The notes: generated from the letters alone by a model not told the origin. A DNA stretch of 64,000 nucleotides from Gilvimarinus polysaccharolyticus (GCF_001187555.1 NZ_LFIJ01000002.1:1054545-1118544); one strand, 5' to 3'. Counted from the stretch's first letter, positions 1 through 9,519 are shown. A program made the numbers and translations.

Positions 1-1270
<1,270 letters not shown>

Positions 1271-1272
<2 letters not shown>

Positions 1273-1302
1273 TAAGCCTTAGCTTATAAGCTAAGGCTTA
1301 TT
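1271..1302. repeat. Perfect 32-bp palindrome overlapping the gdhA stop
   Basis: The segment beginning AATAAGCCTTAGC reads identically on both strands over 32 bases and includes the last bases of the gdhA stop codon. It would form a 3' hairpin in the mRNA directly before the intrinsic terminator, possibly protecting the transcript end. Confidence 0.7.
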
Positions 1303-1338
1303 AACATAACCGGCACGTTTAACGCCGGTTATGTTTTT
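1303..1338 (+). terminator. Intrinsic terminator of gdhA
   Basis: The arms AACATAACCGGC and GCCGGTTATGTT pair perfectly over 12 bp around a short loop, and the 3' arm runs into TTTTT. Confidence 0.88.
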
Positions 1339-1374
1339 CCAGAGCTTTTGGCGTATAAAGCACGTGCCATACAC

Positions 1375-1414
1375 AAAAAGCCCACCACACAATGACAGTG
1401 CGGTGGGCTTTTTT
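1375..1414. terminator. Bidirectional terminator-like hairpin
   Basis: AAAAAGCCCACC followed by CAC pairs with GTG followed by GGTGGGCTTTTTT, with one mismatch. It has an A-run on the left and a T-run on the right, so it could stop transcription from either side. No gene lies between it and the gdhA terminator. Confidence 0.75.
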
Positions 1415-1771
1415 ATTATTACCATCTAATTCGATGGGTTTCGGTATTTTTTAGCTGTATTGACACTCCGTGCTCGAGCATTTCTGTGTAATACACCGGT
1501 TTATTTCAGCATAAATGACGGCACTTCTTGACCGGCCAACATTCGTTGTGCAACCCATGTTGACTTTAATTTTTAACTAGGTAGTCTATAGCCATTGGTC
1601 TTACTTTAAGTTTTAAAAAGAGAGCTAAAAAGTGCATAACTTAATTCGTTTTATCACATGGAGAATTTCTCTTACCTTCCCCTTCTAAAAGTGCATTCGC
1701 ACTTAGCACCTCGTGTGCAAAAATTAATTACTTAAAAAATTTAATGTAAACATTGCAGATAGGATAAACCT
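1415..1771. other. Intergenic, no gene recognised
   Basis: This AT-rich stretch has no credible ORF. It presumably carries the promoter of the Rnk-like gene. A TTGACT at about 1559 and a small GTGC...GCAC hairpin near 1690 are visible, but nothing is decisive. Confidence 0.5.
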
Positions 1772-2152
1772 ATGTGTTCCGTTCAACAGGTCGAATCTAA
1801 ACGATCGGTGCTTCGTCGCGCCCAAAGTTATTACCTTACCCGACCTTGGGGCCTAGGTATTGAACCACTTATGTTATCTAAAATATTTGAGCGAATTGAG
1901 CTGCATAATGGCGATATTAGTCAAAAATATAACCGAGTATCTATTAATAGCAGCGTAACGTTAATGGATTACCAAGAGAACCAGTTGGTTAAGTTGCAAA
2001 TAGTATCCCCAGCTTTAAGTAACCCCGAAGCGGGCTTAGTGTCATATTTGTCTCCGCTGGGTGCACAGCTGATAGACACTAAAAAAGGTGATGTGGTTAA
2101 TGTGGATTTTTTAGGTGCTCATATGCAATTTCAAGTAGTGGAGGTGCATTAA
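1772..2152 (+). CDS. Rnk / GreA C-terminal-like protein
   Basis: This 126-residue protein resembles Rnk (regulator of nucleoside diphosphate kinase) and the C-terminal FKBP-like domain of GreA/GreB. Rnk-type proteins bind RNA polymerase. The diagnostic part is residues 58-126: VSINSSVTLMDYQ, then a strand-rich stretch with YLSPLGAQLIDTKKGD, matching Rnk's PVGAALLGLRVGD block. The first ~55 residues are not clearly related to the Rnk helical hairpin. An AGGA ribosome site sits 7 bases before the ATG. The gene stands alone after the gdhA terminators and may be cotranscribed with the tiny basic ORF downstream. Family assignment is good; the exact role is inferred. Confidence 0.8.
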   Translation: MCSVQQVESKRSVLRRAQSYYLTRPWGLGIEPLMLSKIFERIELHNGDISQKYNRVSINSSVTLMDYQENQLVKLQIVSPALSNPEAGLVSYLSPLGAQLIDTKKGDVVNVDFLGAHMQFQVVEVH

Positions 2153-2227
2153 TGAAGAAAGGTCGCTCTACATAAATGTAGGGCTTTGGTTGTAATATTA
2201 ATTTTTTATTAATTAAAGGTGAATATC

Positions 2228-2320
2228 ATGGCTAAACTTGAGAAAAAAGCGGCAAAACGATCATTAAAAGAAAAACGTGCGGATAAAAAAGAAAAGCGTG
2301 AAATCGCTAAAAAAGAATAA
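2228..2320 (+). CDS. 30-residue Lys/Arg-rich small protein
   Basis: The ORF begins MAKLEKKAAKRSLKEKRADK and continues with a similar Lys/Glu-rich tail. Roughly half the residues are Lys or Arg and the rest mostly Ala or Glu, predicting one long charged helix. It starts with ATG after AAAGGTGAATATC, a reasonable ribosome site, and its stop is followed 20 bases later by a strong intrinsic terminator, which frames it as a real transcript end. It lies 75 bases after the Rnk-like gene. It has no recognised family; RNA or ribosome association is only a guess from composition. Confidence 0.6.
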   Translation: MAKLEKKAAKRSLKEKRADKKEKREIAKKE

Positions 2321-2339
2321 CTTTAACATTGCCTAATAG

Positions 2340-2378
2340 GCCCCACACCGCACTCAGCTGCAGTGTGGGGCTTTTTGT
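2340..2378 (+). terminator. Intrinsic terminator
   Basis: GCCCCACAC pairs with GTGTGGGGC over 9 bp and is followed by TTTTTGTTTTT. It ends the Rnk-like/small-protein unit. Confidence 0.88.
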
Positions 2379-2799
2379 TTTTGACTGTTTTTATTTTCAG
2401 TGTTAAAGAATAGATTGTGTTAGGTGTTATCTGGTGCAACTAAGTACGAGATTTTTAATGAGTGCTTCTCTTCGGGACCGAGCTGTGATCTCGCTCGAAT
2501 ATAAAAGGCAATCAAGCCCTTTGGCCTAAAGACGATCGATGCTATTTTGCAATAGGAATGCAGAATTGCTTGGGGTGCTGACGGTTAAGTGCGACGGTCC
2601 CAAGGGGCTGGTCGCCGAATTTGGTTTGGGGCTAAATTTAGATCAATGGCCTGTTTAGATTCTTGTCTTTTACGCGATAACGGTAAAAACTGAGCTACTA
2701 GTCTGTACATTGGGGCGTGTGATGGTTAGTCTGCCCAACCCATATAGACGCACTCCCTTTTGGGAGATTATATTAGTACCGGTTAGCGCAGGAGAATCT
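2379..2799. other. Intergenic region before the glutaredoxin gene
   Basis: No credible ORF is seen. A longer frame leading into the glutaredoxin from 2710 lacks homology and a ribosome site. A short CTCCC/GGGAG inverted repeat lies near 2754-2766. The promoter was not identified. Confidence 0.45.
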
Positions 2800-3171
2800 A
2801 TGAAGTTATTGCTTAAAGTTTTACGCGAAGGCCTTGGTCGCCTTATTGCTTTTGTCAGCTGGATACTGCCACCCAAAAAAGTCAAACGCAGCCCCGATGC
2901 CCAATCTCGGGTCGAGCACGAGCTAAAAAATCTGGCGTTATATCAGTTTTCGGCTTGTCCCTTTTGCATCAAAACTCGGCGCGCAATGCGGCGTTTAAAT
3001 TTGCCCATTGAGTTGCGTAATGCTCAGCTCGGTAGCCCTTATCGCGACGAATTAGAGCAAGGTGGTGGCCGTATAAAAGTGCCCTGCTTACGGATTGATG
3101 AAAACGGCGCAACAACGTGGATGTATGAGTCTGGCGATATCATTCAGTATTTAGAGCAGCGCTTTAGTTAG
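2800..3171 (+). CDS. Glutaredoxin-like protein with N-terminal hydrophobic helix
   Basis: This 123-residue thiol-disulfide protein has a thioredoxin fold. The active site is CPFC at residues 53-56 in LYQFSACPFCIKTRR. The cis-proline segment is KVPCLRI and the C-terminal block is YESGDIIQYLEQRF, as in glutaredoxin and GST N-terminal domains. Residues 1-25 (LLLKVLREGLGRLIAFVSWIL) form an amphipathic or hydrophobic helix that may attach it to the membrane. The start is the ATG preceded by AGGAG at 6 bases; the longer frame upstream has no homology. It is probably monocistronic. The exact substrate is unknown. Confidence 0.85.
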   Translation: MKLLLKVLREGLGRLIAFVSWILPPKKVKRSPDAQSRVEHELKNLALYQFSACPFCIKTRRAMRRLNLPIELRNAQLGSPYRDELEQGGGRIKVPCLRIDENGATTWMYESGDIIQYLEQRFS

Positions 3172-3362
3172 CGCGGTACAACCCAAGTGCGTAGGCCTTA
3201 AGCGATTTGGCCTGCGCTGAGCAATCACATCTCCTCCCCCCCCGGTATTATTTGCTGTTCTTTATACGGTTTCTTATGCCTAGCGCCAAGTAGGCTTCTT
3301 ATTTGTGTATTTTGAGCTTTACCGGCGGTCGGTACCGGCCGTAAGTTTTTGCTGAAATATAA

Positions 3363-3381
3363 GATGCATTATATTTACATC
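3363..3381. promoter_or_regulatory. NsrR-type operator 1
   Basis: GATGCATTATATTTACATC is an imperfect 19-bp inverted repeat matching the known gammaproteobacterial NsrR form GATGYATTTNAAATRCATC. It is centred about 100 bp before ytfE. NsrR is a Fe-S repressor that releases DNA on NO. The match is read by eye. Confidence 0.75.
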
Positions 3382-3411
3382 TATTTCGCGTGGGTGTAGC
3401 ATCACGATTAA

Positions 3412-3430
3412 GATGCATAAATTATGAATC
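3412..3430. promoter_or_regulatory. NsrR-type operator 2
   Basis: GATGCATAAATTATGAATC is a second 19-bp inverted repeat of the same pattern, its centre 49 bp from the first. It lies about 40 bp before the ytfE start, where it would overlap a promoter. Confidence 0.7.
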
Positions 3431-3471
3431 TTTTGTGCGTTGCATAGTACAACCATACATAAGGAGGGCTT

Positions 3472-4140
3472 ATGAGCCTGTTAACGCAAGCGGTTGGGGA
3501 GGTTGCTCGTGATATTCCAGGGGCTACCGAGGTGTTTAGGCGCTACGGCATTAATTTTTGTTGCGCCGGTGATAGGCCTTTATGGCAAGCCGCAGATGAT
3601 AAGCAGTTGGCGCAAGAGGATTTAGAGCAGGCGTTGTTGGCACTTAACCATCATCCTAGGGCAGATAGCAGCGTGTGGACAGAAAAAAACGATATCGAGT
3701 TAATTGAGCATATTTTGACCCGTTACCACGATGTTCACCGACGCCAATTACCCGAGTTAATACGTTTAAGCGGACGGGTAGAGTTGGTGCACGGTGGGCA
3801 CCCCAACTGTCCAGTTACCTTAACCGCACATTTAGAGCAGATACAAGCTGAGCTAGAAGCTCACATGGGCAAAGAAGAGCAAGTACTGTTTCCAATGATT
3901 AGCCGCGGAATGCATGGCGTAGCTGCAGGCCCTGTGCAAGTAATGCGACACGAGCATAACGACCACGGCAAAGCGTTAGAGATGGTCCGGACGTTAACTC
4001 ATGATCTAACACTGCCCGAGCAGGCATGTAACACCTGGCAAGCGTTGTACCGTGGGTTAGAAGAGTTTGAGATCGATATGGTTGAGCATATTCATCTTGA
4101 AAACAATGTTTTATTCGATCGTATCGATAACAGAGGCTAA
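3472..4140 (+). CDS. ytfE: Iron-sulfur cluster repair di-iron protein YtfE/DnrN (RIC)
   Basis: RIC proteins repair Fe-S clusters damaged by NO or oxidants, using a non-heme di-iron centre in a hemerythrin-like bundle. At 222 residues it has the family length. The N-terminal ScdA domain carries the paired cysteines C30-C31 in YGINFCCAGDRPLW. Candidate iron ligands are H86, H131 and E135 (HMGKEE), H162 in RHEHNDHG, and H206/E210 in EHIHLENNVLF, matching the E. coli YtfE spacing. AAGGAGGG lies a few bases before the ATG. It is the first gene of a unit with norZ (6-base gap), behind two NsrR-type boxes, which fits NO-induced expression. Confidence 0.95.
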   Translation: MSLLTQAVGEVARDIPGATEVFRRYGINFCCAGDRPLWQAADDKQLAQEDLEQALLALNHHPRADSSVWTEKNDIELIEHILTRYHDVHRRQLPELIRLSGRVELVHGGHPNCPVTLTAHLEQIQAELEAHMGKEEQVLFPMISRGMHGVAAGPVQVMRHEHNDHGKALEMVRTLTHDLTLPEQACNTWQALYRGLEEFEIDMVEHIHLENNVLFDRIDNRG

Positions 4141-4146
4141 ATAGGT

Positions 4147-6423
4147 ATGGGACAGTATCGCAAATTGTGGTGGGGTTTAATTGCTGTAGTCGCTATTACT
4201 TTTGGGCTGCTAGGTTACTTTGGTGCCGAGGTATACCGCAAAGCTCCACCAATACCTGGGTGGGTGGTAACCGATCAGGGTGAAGTGTTGATGACCGAGG
4301 AGAGTATCCTCGACGGCCAGACAGCCTGGCAATCGGTAGGTGGGATGCAGTTGGGTTCTATTTGGGGGCACGGTGCGTATCAGGCACCCGATTGGACCGC
4401 CGATTGGTTGCATCGGGAGCTGTTAGCCTGGCTTGAGATTGCCGCGCAAGAGCAGTTTGGCCGAGCGTATAGTGCGTTAGATGGGCGTCAGCAAAATGCC
4501 TTGAAGTACGATTTAACCCAAGCTTACCGTGTTAATACATACAATGCAGAAGCCGACTCTCTGGTTGTTAGCCAGCGGCGGGCACAGGCGATTGCGCACA
4601 CCGCTGATTATTACAATCGTTTGTTTGGTGGCGAGGCATCACTGCAGCCGACCCGTGAAAGCTATGCGATGAAAGAAGTAACGCTGCCCGATGATGAGCG
4701 TCGCGCTAAGCTTACTCAATTTTTCTTTTGGACCGCGTGGGCGGCCAGTACTGAGCGTTACCCCGATGGCGCAACTTACACCAACAACTGGCCTCACGAA
4801 CCGCTGATTAACAACGTGCCAACGGCCGAGAATATTGTATGGTCGGTAGTGAGCGTTATTTTGTTAATTGCCGGTGTGGGCAGTTTGGTTTGGGCGTGGG
4901 CTTTTTTACGTAAAGAGGAGGAAGAGGTTGCCCCTCCTACACACGATCCTATTGTCAGCTTTGTTCTGACGCCTTCGCAAAAATCGCTGGCAAAATATTT
5001 ACTGGTAGTTGTTGGGTTGTTTGTGGCCCAAGTATTTTTGGGCGGTGCAGTGGCGCACTACACCATTGAAGGTCAAAGCTTTTACGGTATCGAGCTGTCC
5101 AACTGGTTTCCTTATTCGTTATTAAGAACTTGGCATATTCAAGCCGCGATGTTTTGGATTGCCACAGGTTTTCTGGCTGCTGGTCTATTTTTAGCGCCTA
5201 TCATTAACGGCGGTAAAGACCCTAAATTTCAAAAGCTTGGAGTAGATATTCTGTTTTGGGCGTTGATCTTAGTAGTGGTCGGCTCATTTACCGGCAATTA
5301 CTTTGCTATTAACCAGCTTATGCCACACCAGTGGAGCTTTTGGCTTGGGCATCAAGGCTACGAATACGTCGATCTAGGTCGCCTGTGGCATATTCTTAAA
5401 TTTCTGGGGATCGTGTTTTGGTTGCTGTTAATGTTGCGTGCTATTGCTCCGGCACTGCGCCAAGACGGTGATAAAAACTTATTAGCGTTGTTTACCGCAT
5501 CGGTGATCGCCATTGGTTTGTTTTACGGCGCGGGCCTGGCTTATGGTGAAAGAACCAACTTATCGGTGATGGAATACTGGCGCTGGTGGGTTGTGCATTT
5601 ATGGGTTGAAGGCTTTTTTGAGGTGTTTGCCACCACGGCCTTGGCGTTTATATTTTTTAATATGGGCTTAACTTCACGCACAACTGCAACTGCCGCCTCG
5701 CTCGCTTCGGCATCGTTGTTTATGCTTGGCGGTGTACCTGGTACGTTTCATCACCTGTACTTTTCAGGTACTACCACACCGGTTATGGCGGTGGGTGCAA
5801 CGTTTAGTGCCCTTGAGGTGGTGCCACTGGTGGTACTGGGCTATGAGGCGTGGGAGAACTGGAGACTTAAATTCAAAGCACCTTGGATGCGCAACATTAA
5901 ATGGCCCCTGTACTTTTTTGTGGCGGTAGCGTTTTGGAACATGCTGGGCGCAGGGGTAATGGGCTTTATGATCAATCCTCCGATCTCGCTGTATTATATT
6001 CAGGGGCTTAATACCACAGCAAGCCATGCTCATGCGGCACTGTTTGGGGTTTACGGATTTTTAGCGCTAGGTTTTAGTCTGTTGGTGTTGCGTTATATTC
6101 GGCCGCAGTTAGTGTTTAGCGAACGTTTAATGAGAACAGCATTTTGGACGCTGAATGGGGGCTTGGTGTTAATGCTGTTTACCAGTTTATTGCCCATTGG
6201 CTTTATTCAGTTTGTCGCCAGTGCCTCTGAAGGGTTATGGTACGCCCGCAGTGAGGGCTTTATGCAGCAACCATTGCTGGAAACATTGCGCTGGGTACGC
6301 ACTATTGGCGATGTGGTCTTTATTGTCGGTGCGCTCGCCGTTGCTTGGCAGGTCGTAAAAGGCGTATTTAGCGGCTATGGCCAAAGCAATCCCCCTGCGG
6401 CTGATCCCAATACACCCGTATAA
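4147..6423 (+). CDS. norZ: Quinol-dependent nitric oxide reductase (qNOR)
   Basis: This single-subunit membrane enzyme reduces NO to N2O using quinol. Its 758 residues match qNOR: one N-terminal membrane helix (about 9-29), a periplasmic cytochrome-c-like domain without a CXXCH heme site (about 35-225), then a 12-13-helix NorB-type catalytic core. Core histidines are visible in LLRTWHIQAA, RLWHILKFLG, WWVVHLWVEGFFEVFATT, GTFHHLYFSG and ASHAHAALFG, covering the heme b, heme b3 and FeB ligands. WVEGFFEV carries the glutamates typical of NOR. It follows ytfE in one unit, so the pair removes NO and repairs its damage. No nirS/K or nosZ is present in the window, so detoxification is at least as likely as full denitrification. 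Confidence 0.96.
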   Translation: MGQYRKLWWGLIAVVAITFGLLGYFGAEVYRKAPPIPGWVVTDQGEVLMTEESILDGQTAWQSVGGMQLGSIWGHGAYQAPDWTADWLHRELLAWLEIAAQEQFGRAYSALDGRQQNALKYDLTQAYRVNTYNAEADSLVVSQRRAQAIAHTADYYNRLFGGEASLQPTRESYAMKEVTLPDDERRAKLTQFFFWTAWAASTERYPDGATYTNNWPHEPLINNVPTAENIVWSVVSVILLIAGVGSLVWAWAFLRKEEEEVAPPTHDPIVSFVLTPSQKSLAKYLLVVVGLFVAQVFLGGAVAHYTIEGQSFYGIELSNWFPYSLLRTWHIQAAMFWIATGFLAAGLFLAPIINGGKDPKFQKLGVDILFWALILVVVGSFTGNYFAINQLMPHQWSFWLGHQGYEYVDLGRLWHILKFLGIVFWLLLMLRAIAPALRQDGDKNLLALFTASVIAIGLFYGAGLAYGERTNLSVMEYWRWWVVHLWVEGFFEVFATTALAFIFFNMGLTSRTTATAASLASASLFMLGGVPGTFHHLYFSGTTTPVMAVGATFSALEVVPLVVLGYEAWENWRLKFKAPWMRNIKWPLYFFVAVAFWNMLGAGVMGFMINPPISLYYIQGLNTTASHAHAALFGVYGFLALGFSLLVLRYIRPQLVFSERLMRTAFWTLNGGLVLMLFTSLLPIGFIQFVASASEGLWYARSEGFMQQPLLETLRWVRTIGDVVFIVGALAVAWQVVKGVFSGYGQSNPPAADPNTPV

Positions 6424-6432
6424 TTTGGCTAC

Positions 6433-6456
6433 GCTGGCCGTGTTAACGGCGGCCAG
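6433..6456 (+). terminator. Hairpin after norZ, weak terminator
   Basis: GCTGGCCG pairs with CGGCCAGC around an 8-base loop just after the norZ stop. No T-run follows, so it may stabilise the mRNA end rather than terminate. Confidence 0.5.
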
Positions 6457-6673
6457 CTTGATCTGCTTGGTGTAAGTCGAAGTAAATTTGGCTCCAGCAG
6501 CACTGGTGATATTGCTGATTAACAGCCAATACCATTAAACTGTCCGACAGATAAGCATGTAAAAAGCACAGGGAATGCGCTTTAAGGCTCAAGCGCAAAT
6601 GGTTTGCGAGCGTGTCTAAATACTCAAAAGATCATGGATGATAGCCGCTCATAACGTTTAGGTAAGGGTTACT

Positions 6674-7507
6674 ATGATTTCTGGCATTACCGTCTCTAGC
6701 GCCGCGCTACAACATTTGAAAAAGCTTCTGCAAGAAAAAGAGGTGGCGGCGGTACGAATATTTGTGGTCGAAGCTGGTACCCCACGCGCAGAAACGTGTT
6801 TGGGTTATTGCCAGCCGAGTGATGCAAAAGAGTCTGATTTAACTGTATTTGAAGAAGGTTTAAAATTTTACATTGATAAAGCCAGCTTGCCCTATCTAAA
6901 AAATTTAGAGGTGGGGCTAAGTGAACAAAAGCTATTAACCATTCGTGCACCCAATGCCAAAGTACCGCACAGTGCACAAGGCAGTGAGGTAGAGTTTACC
7001 CGTGAATGTCCCTCTAAAATGGTGCCGTCGGGCGAGGATTTACTGATACCCAAGGGCGCCGAGGCAACCGTGACGCAAGCGTTAGGCGCCAGCTACACAT
7101 TGTTATATCACGGCAATTTAATCCGCATAGACGGTAAAGATGCGGATGCGATCGGCTTGGTGTCTAATGGCTTAAGTTTTGATGCGCCGGCCGATGGGAA
7201 TATTTCGGTCGATCAAGTTTGGCATGCGCTGTCGATGGTGTACGACCCTGAAATTCCGACCAATATTGTTAGTTTAGGGCTTGTGTACGAGGTGACAGTT
7301 GATAATGATGCCGGATCGGTTAACGTAGATATGACACTGACCGCGCCCGGTTGTGGTATGGGTGATGTACTGGTCGATGATGTTAAGCGTCGCTTAGCCG
7401 AGGTGCCTTTTGTGCGCTCGAGTAACGTTAATATGGTGTTTAACCCTCCGTGGCATTACAACATGATGAGCGAAGAGGCGCAGTTGGAAACAGGTATGTT
7501 TTTTTAG
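6674..7507 (+). CDS. NfuA N-terminal-type domain fused to SufT (DUF59) Fe-S assembly protein
   Basis: The 277-residue protein joins two Fe-S biogenesis modules. Residues 1-100 match the degenerate A-type domain at the N terminus of NfuA: RIFVVEAGTPRAE parallels RVFVINPGTPNAE, with C42 and C46 in ETCLGYCQP, and RAPNAK parallels KAPNAK. Residues 105-277 are SufT: FTRECPSKMVPSG, GNLIRIDGKDADAIG, then the MIP18/DUF59 domain with MVYDPEIPTNIVSLGLVYEV (188-207) and TLTAPGCGMGDV containing C227, ending in FNPPWHYNMMSEEA. The NfuA C-terminal scaffold domain (CxxC) is absent. The ATG follows AAGGGTTACT. The position behind norZ suggests cluster delivery or repair under NO stress, which is inference. 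Confidence 0.88.
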   Translation: MISGITVSSAALQHLKKLLQEKEVAAVRIFVVEAGTPRAETCLGYCQPSDAKESDLTVFEEGLKFYIDKASLPYLKNLEVGLSEQKLLTIRAPNAKVPHSAQGSEVEFTRECPSKMVPSGEDLLIPKGAEATVTQALGASYTLLYHGNLIRIDGKDADAIGLVSNGLSFDAPADGNISVDQVWHALSMVYDPEIPTNIVSLGLVYEVTVDNDAGSVNVDMTLTAPGCGMGDVLVDDVKRRLAEVPFVRSSNVNMVFNPPWHYNMMSEEAQLETGMFF

Positions 7508-7535
7508 TGTCCTTTTTAACCCTTAAACGCTCACA

Positions 7536-8717
7536 TTAATCGTTAAAATCCAACCATAAAGCACTGTATCCGCTGGCGGGATAATGTGCGCTTATTGGTT
7601 TTTTGTGTTTGGTCAGCGTAAATCTACCACTGTGATCTAACACTGCCTGAAGCATGGTTTGCAGCTCGAGTCGCGCCAATGGCGCGCCTGGACAAACATG
7701 TACTCCTGCGCCATACAGTAAGCTTTGATGTTGATCCCGGCCCCATTTAAATTCGTTAGCATCGGCAAAGACACCGTCATCGCGGTTGGCTGCCACCCAG
7801 TTTACCGTTATTAGCTCACCGGCTTTAATTGTGCGCCCACCTAACGTTACGTCGCGGGTTGCTTTACGGCGGTTGGTTACGAGTGGCCCATGGCGTCTTA
7901 GCATTTCTTCAATCGCTTCGGGTACATCTTGGCGGTTGTCTCGCAAGTGTTGCTGTAGGGCCGGATTAATAGCTAAAAAGTGCAACATAATACCCATAGC
8001 CGCGGCTATAGTGCCAATCTCGCCCATGGTCCAATTGCGCATAATACTAACGATATCAGCATCGCTAATGGGTTGTTGGCGACCCTCAATATTAACCGTA
8101 GCGCTTAATATTTCATTGGTAACATCATCTTCGACTTGTGCTAAATTGGCGCGTCGCGCGGTTAATAATGTATCAATATAACCGCTAAAACGCTGTGCTA
8201 TTTCGTCCATGGCGGGGCGGTTTCCTGCCAAGGTAGCTGCATGGTTGTCGTGTGCCCAGCGGCGCAATGGCTCATGCAGATCGTCTGGCCAACCTAAAAA
8301 CTCACATTGCACTTGTACCGAGAACTGCTCCGCCATATTAGCTATAACATTTACGTTTTTTTGATTCTTTACGGTTAACGCTAAGCGCTTGGCAATGCGT
8401 TGGCACTGTGGGGTAAAAGCTTTTATATGTGCTTTATTAAAAAAAGGCTCTATGAGTTTTCGATAGCGGCTGTGCTCCGGGTGGTCTAGTCCATTAGGTA
8501 CACTGCGGTGAGTTGATACAATATTACTAAAGGTTTTCTCATCGCTAATCACCTGCTTAACCTCGGCGTGACTAAATGCCCACCAGCCTTTATTGAGGTT
8601 ATTGTCGGGGCTATGAGCTATCGGGCAGCGCTGGCGCATATCGTCAAATGTTTCGAGTGGGTGCGTGAGTAGATTGTTATGATCGATAAAGTCGTCTGTG
8701 GTTTTTTTGTCGCACAT
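7536..8717 (-). CDS. Cytochrome P450, soluble bacterial type
   Basis: This 393-residue P450 has the heme-thiolate loop LLYGAGVHVCPGAPLARLEL (cysteine near residue 342), with Tyr replacing the usual Phe. It has the K-helix ExxR in EEMLRRHGP and the C-helix-region motif HSRYRKLIEPFF. The I helix reads NWTMGEIGTIAAAMG rather than AGxxTT with an acid-alcohol pair, similar to what I recall for CYP116-like enzymes. The start is the second ATG, 8 bases after GGAGG; a frame extending to 8732 exists but lacks a ribosome site. No ferredoxin or reductase partner is nearby. The substrate is unknown. It is convergent with the SufT-fusion gene. Confidence 0.9.
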   Translation of the reverse strand: MCDKKTTDDFIDHNNLLTHPLETFDDMRQRCPIAHSPDNNLNKGWWAFSHAEVKQVISDEKTFSNIVSTHRSVPNGLDHPEHSRYRKLIEPFFNKAHIKAFTPQCQRIAKRLALTVKNQKNVNVIANMAEQFSVQVQCEFLGWPDDLHEPLRRWAHDNHAATLAGNRPAMDEIAQRFSGYIDTLLTARRANLAQVEDDVTNEILSATVNIEGRQQPISDADIVSIMRNWTMGEIGTIAAAMGIMLHFLAINPALQQHLRDNRQDVPEAIEEMLRRHGPLVTNRRKATRDVTLGGRTIKAGELITVNWVAANRDDGVFADANEFKWGRDQHQSLLYGAGVHVCPGAPLARLELQTMLQAVLDHSGRFTLTKHKKPISAHYPASGYSALWLDFND

Positions 8718-9102
8718 ATGACCGGCCTCCAAAAGAGTCGTGAGCGTAAAAAAGTCGCCGTAAAAACCATATCGTCACCAGAAATATCGATGCCAGATTT
8801 ATAGAAAATGGTTGATCGGTATTTTTTTATGGACGAGATTCGCATGGCTTTTGCTATCGCTAATAGCGAGGCGTCTTATCATCCTACCTTAAAAAAATAC
8901 TCATAATCCGCCATTAACTCTTATGTGTCCGTAGCTACCTCAGTATAGGTAATGACTGAGGAGTTGGCGTAAGTGTATGGTAGTAGATGTGTTTAAAGCT
9001 AAAGATACGCTGTTAAATTCTCGGCTTTCATTTCGGCATTCGATACATAAATGGCACTAAATATTTTGTCCGCGAATGATCAAACAACTCAGTAAAAATA
9101 TG
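8718..9102. other. Intergenic region upstream of the P450 gene
   Basis: No credible gene is seen. An inverted repeat CCTCAGT...ACTGAGG lies at 8938-8961 and a small CGCT-AAT-AGCG hairpin near 8866. The P450 promoter must be here but was not identified. Confidence 0.45.
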
Positions 9103-9519
9103 TCAGCCGTGCTCAAGAGTCAGTGGAGTGCCTTTTTTATCAAAAGTAAGAAATTTTCCCACCAGACCTATGCGTATATCATCGACCATCTTTTCTAATA
9201 GCTTGTCAATCTTCTTAACGATTGCGTCATCCTCAGGCTGATCCAGCGCCGCTACAAACACAGCGTCCCATTGCTCGGTTACTTGAGTGGCTTCGTGGGC
9301 TAAGTCGGCAAAGCTATTTAAAGTTTGTGCTTGTTTGGCAATGCTACCTAATGGTGCTAGGTGTCCGCCGTTACCTGCTTGATATTGTTTTTCTTGCTCG
9401 GCTGTATGGCCGTGTGGAAGCTCTCGTTGGGCGAGTACCAATAGCAGTGTTTGAGGTTTAGGTTGTTGCTTGGCGATGGCTAAGAAGTCATCAAAATGTT
9501 CTAACGTAAATTCATTCAT
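9103..9519 (-). CDS. Conserved protein often annotated 'ribonucleotide reductase subunit alpha'
   Basis: This 138-residue cytoplasmic protein belongs to a small conserved family in gammaproteobacteria that databases commonly label ribonucleotide reductase subunit alpha, although it has no RNR catalytic motifs. Visible features are FDDFLAIAKQQPKPQTLLLV, a Gly-rich GNGGHLAPLG, WDAVFVAALDQPED and a C-terminal region MVDDIRIGLVGKFLTFDKKG. The start is taken at the ATG giving MNEFTLEHF, where homology begins; a frame extending to 9579 has no ribosome site. Upstream on the same strand is ubiT. The real function is not known to me. Confidence 0.75.
   Translation of the reverse strand: MNEFTLEHFDDFLAIAKQQPKPQTLLLVLAQRELPHGHTAEQEKQYQAGNGGHLAPLGSIAKQAQTLNSFADLAHEATQVTEQWDAVFVAALDQPEDDAIVKKIDKLLEKMVDDIRIGLVGKFLTFDKKGTPLTLEHG

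Noticed and set aside
2152-2175. Seven-codon frame MKKGRST after the Rnk-like gene
   Set aside because: It is too short to support as a gene; it may only be part of the intergenic leader.
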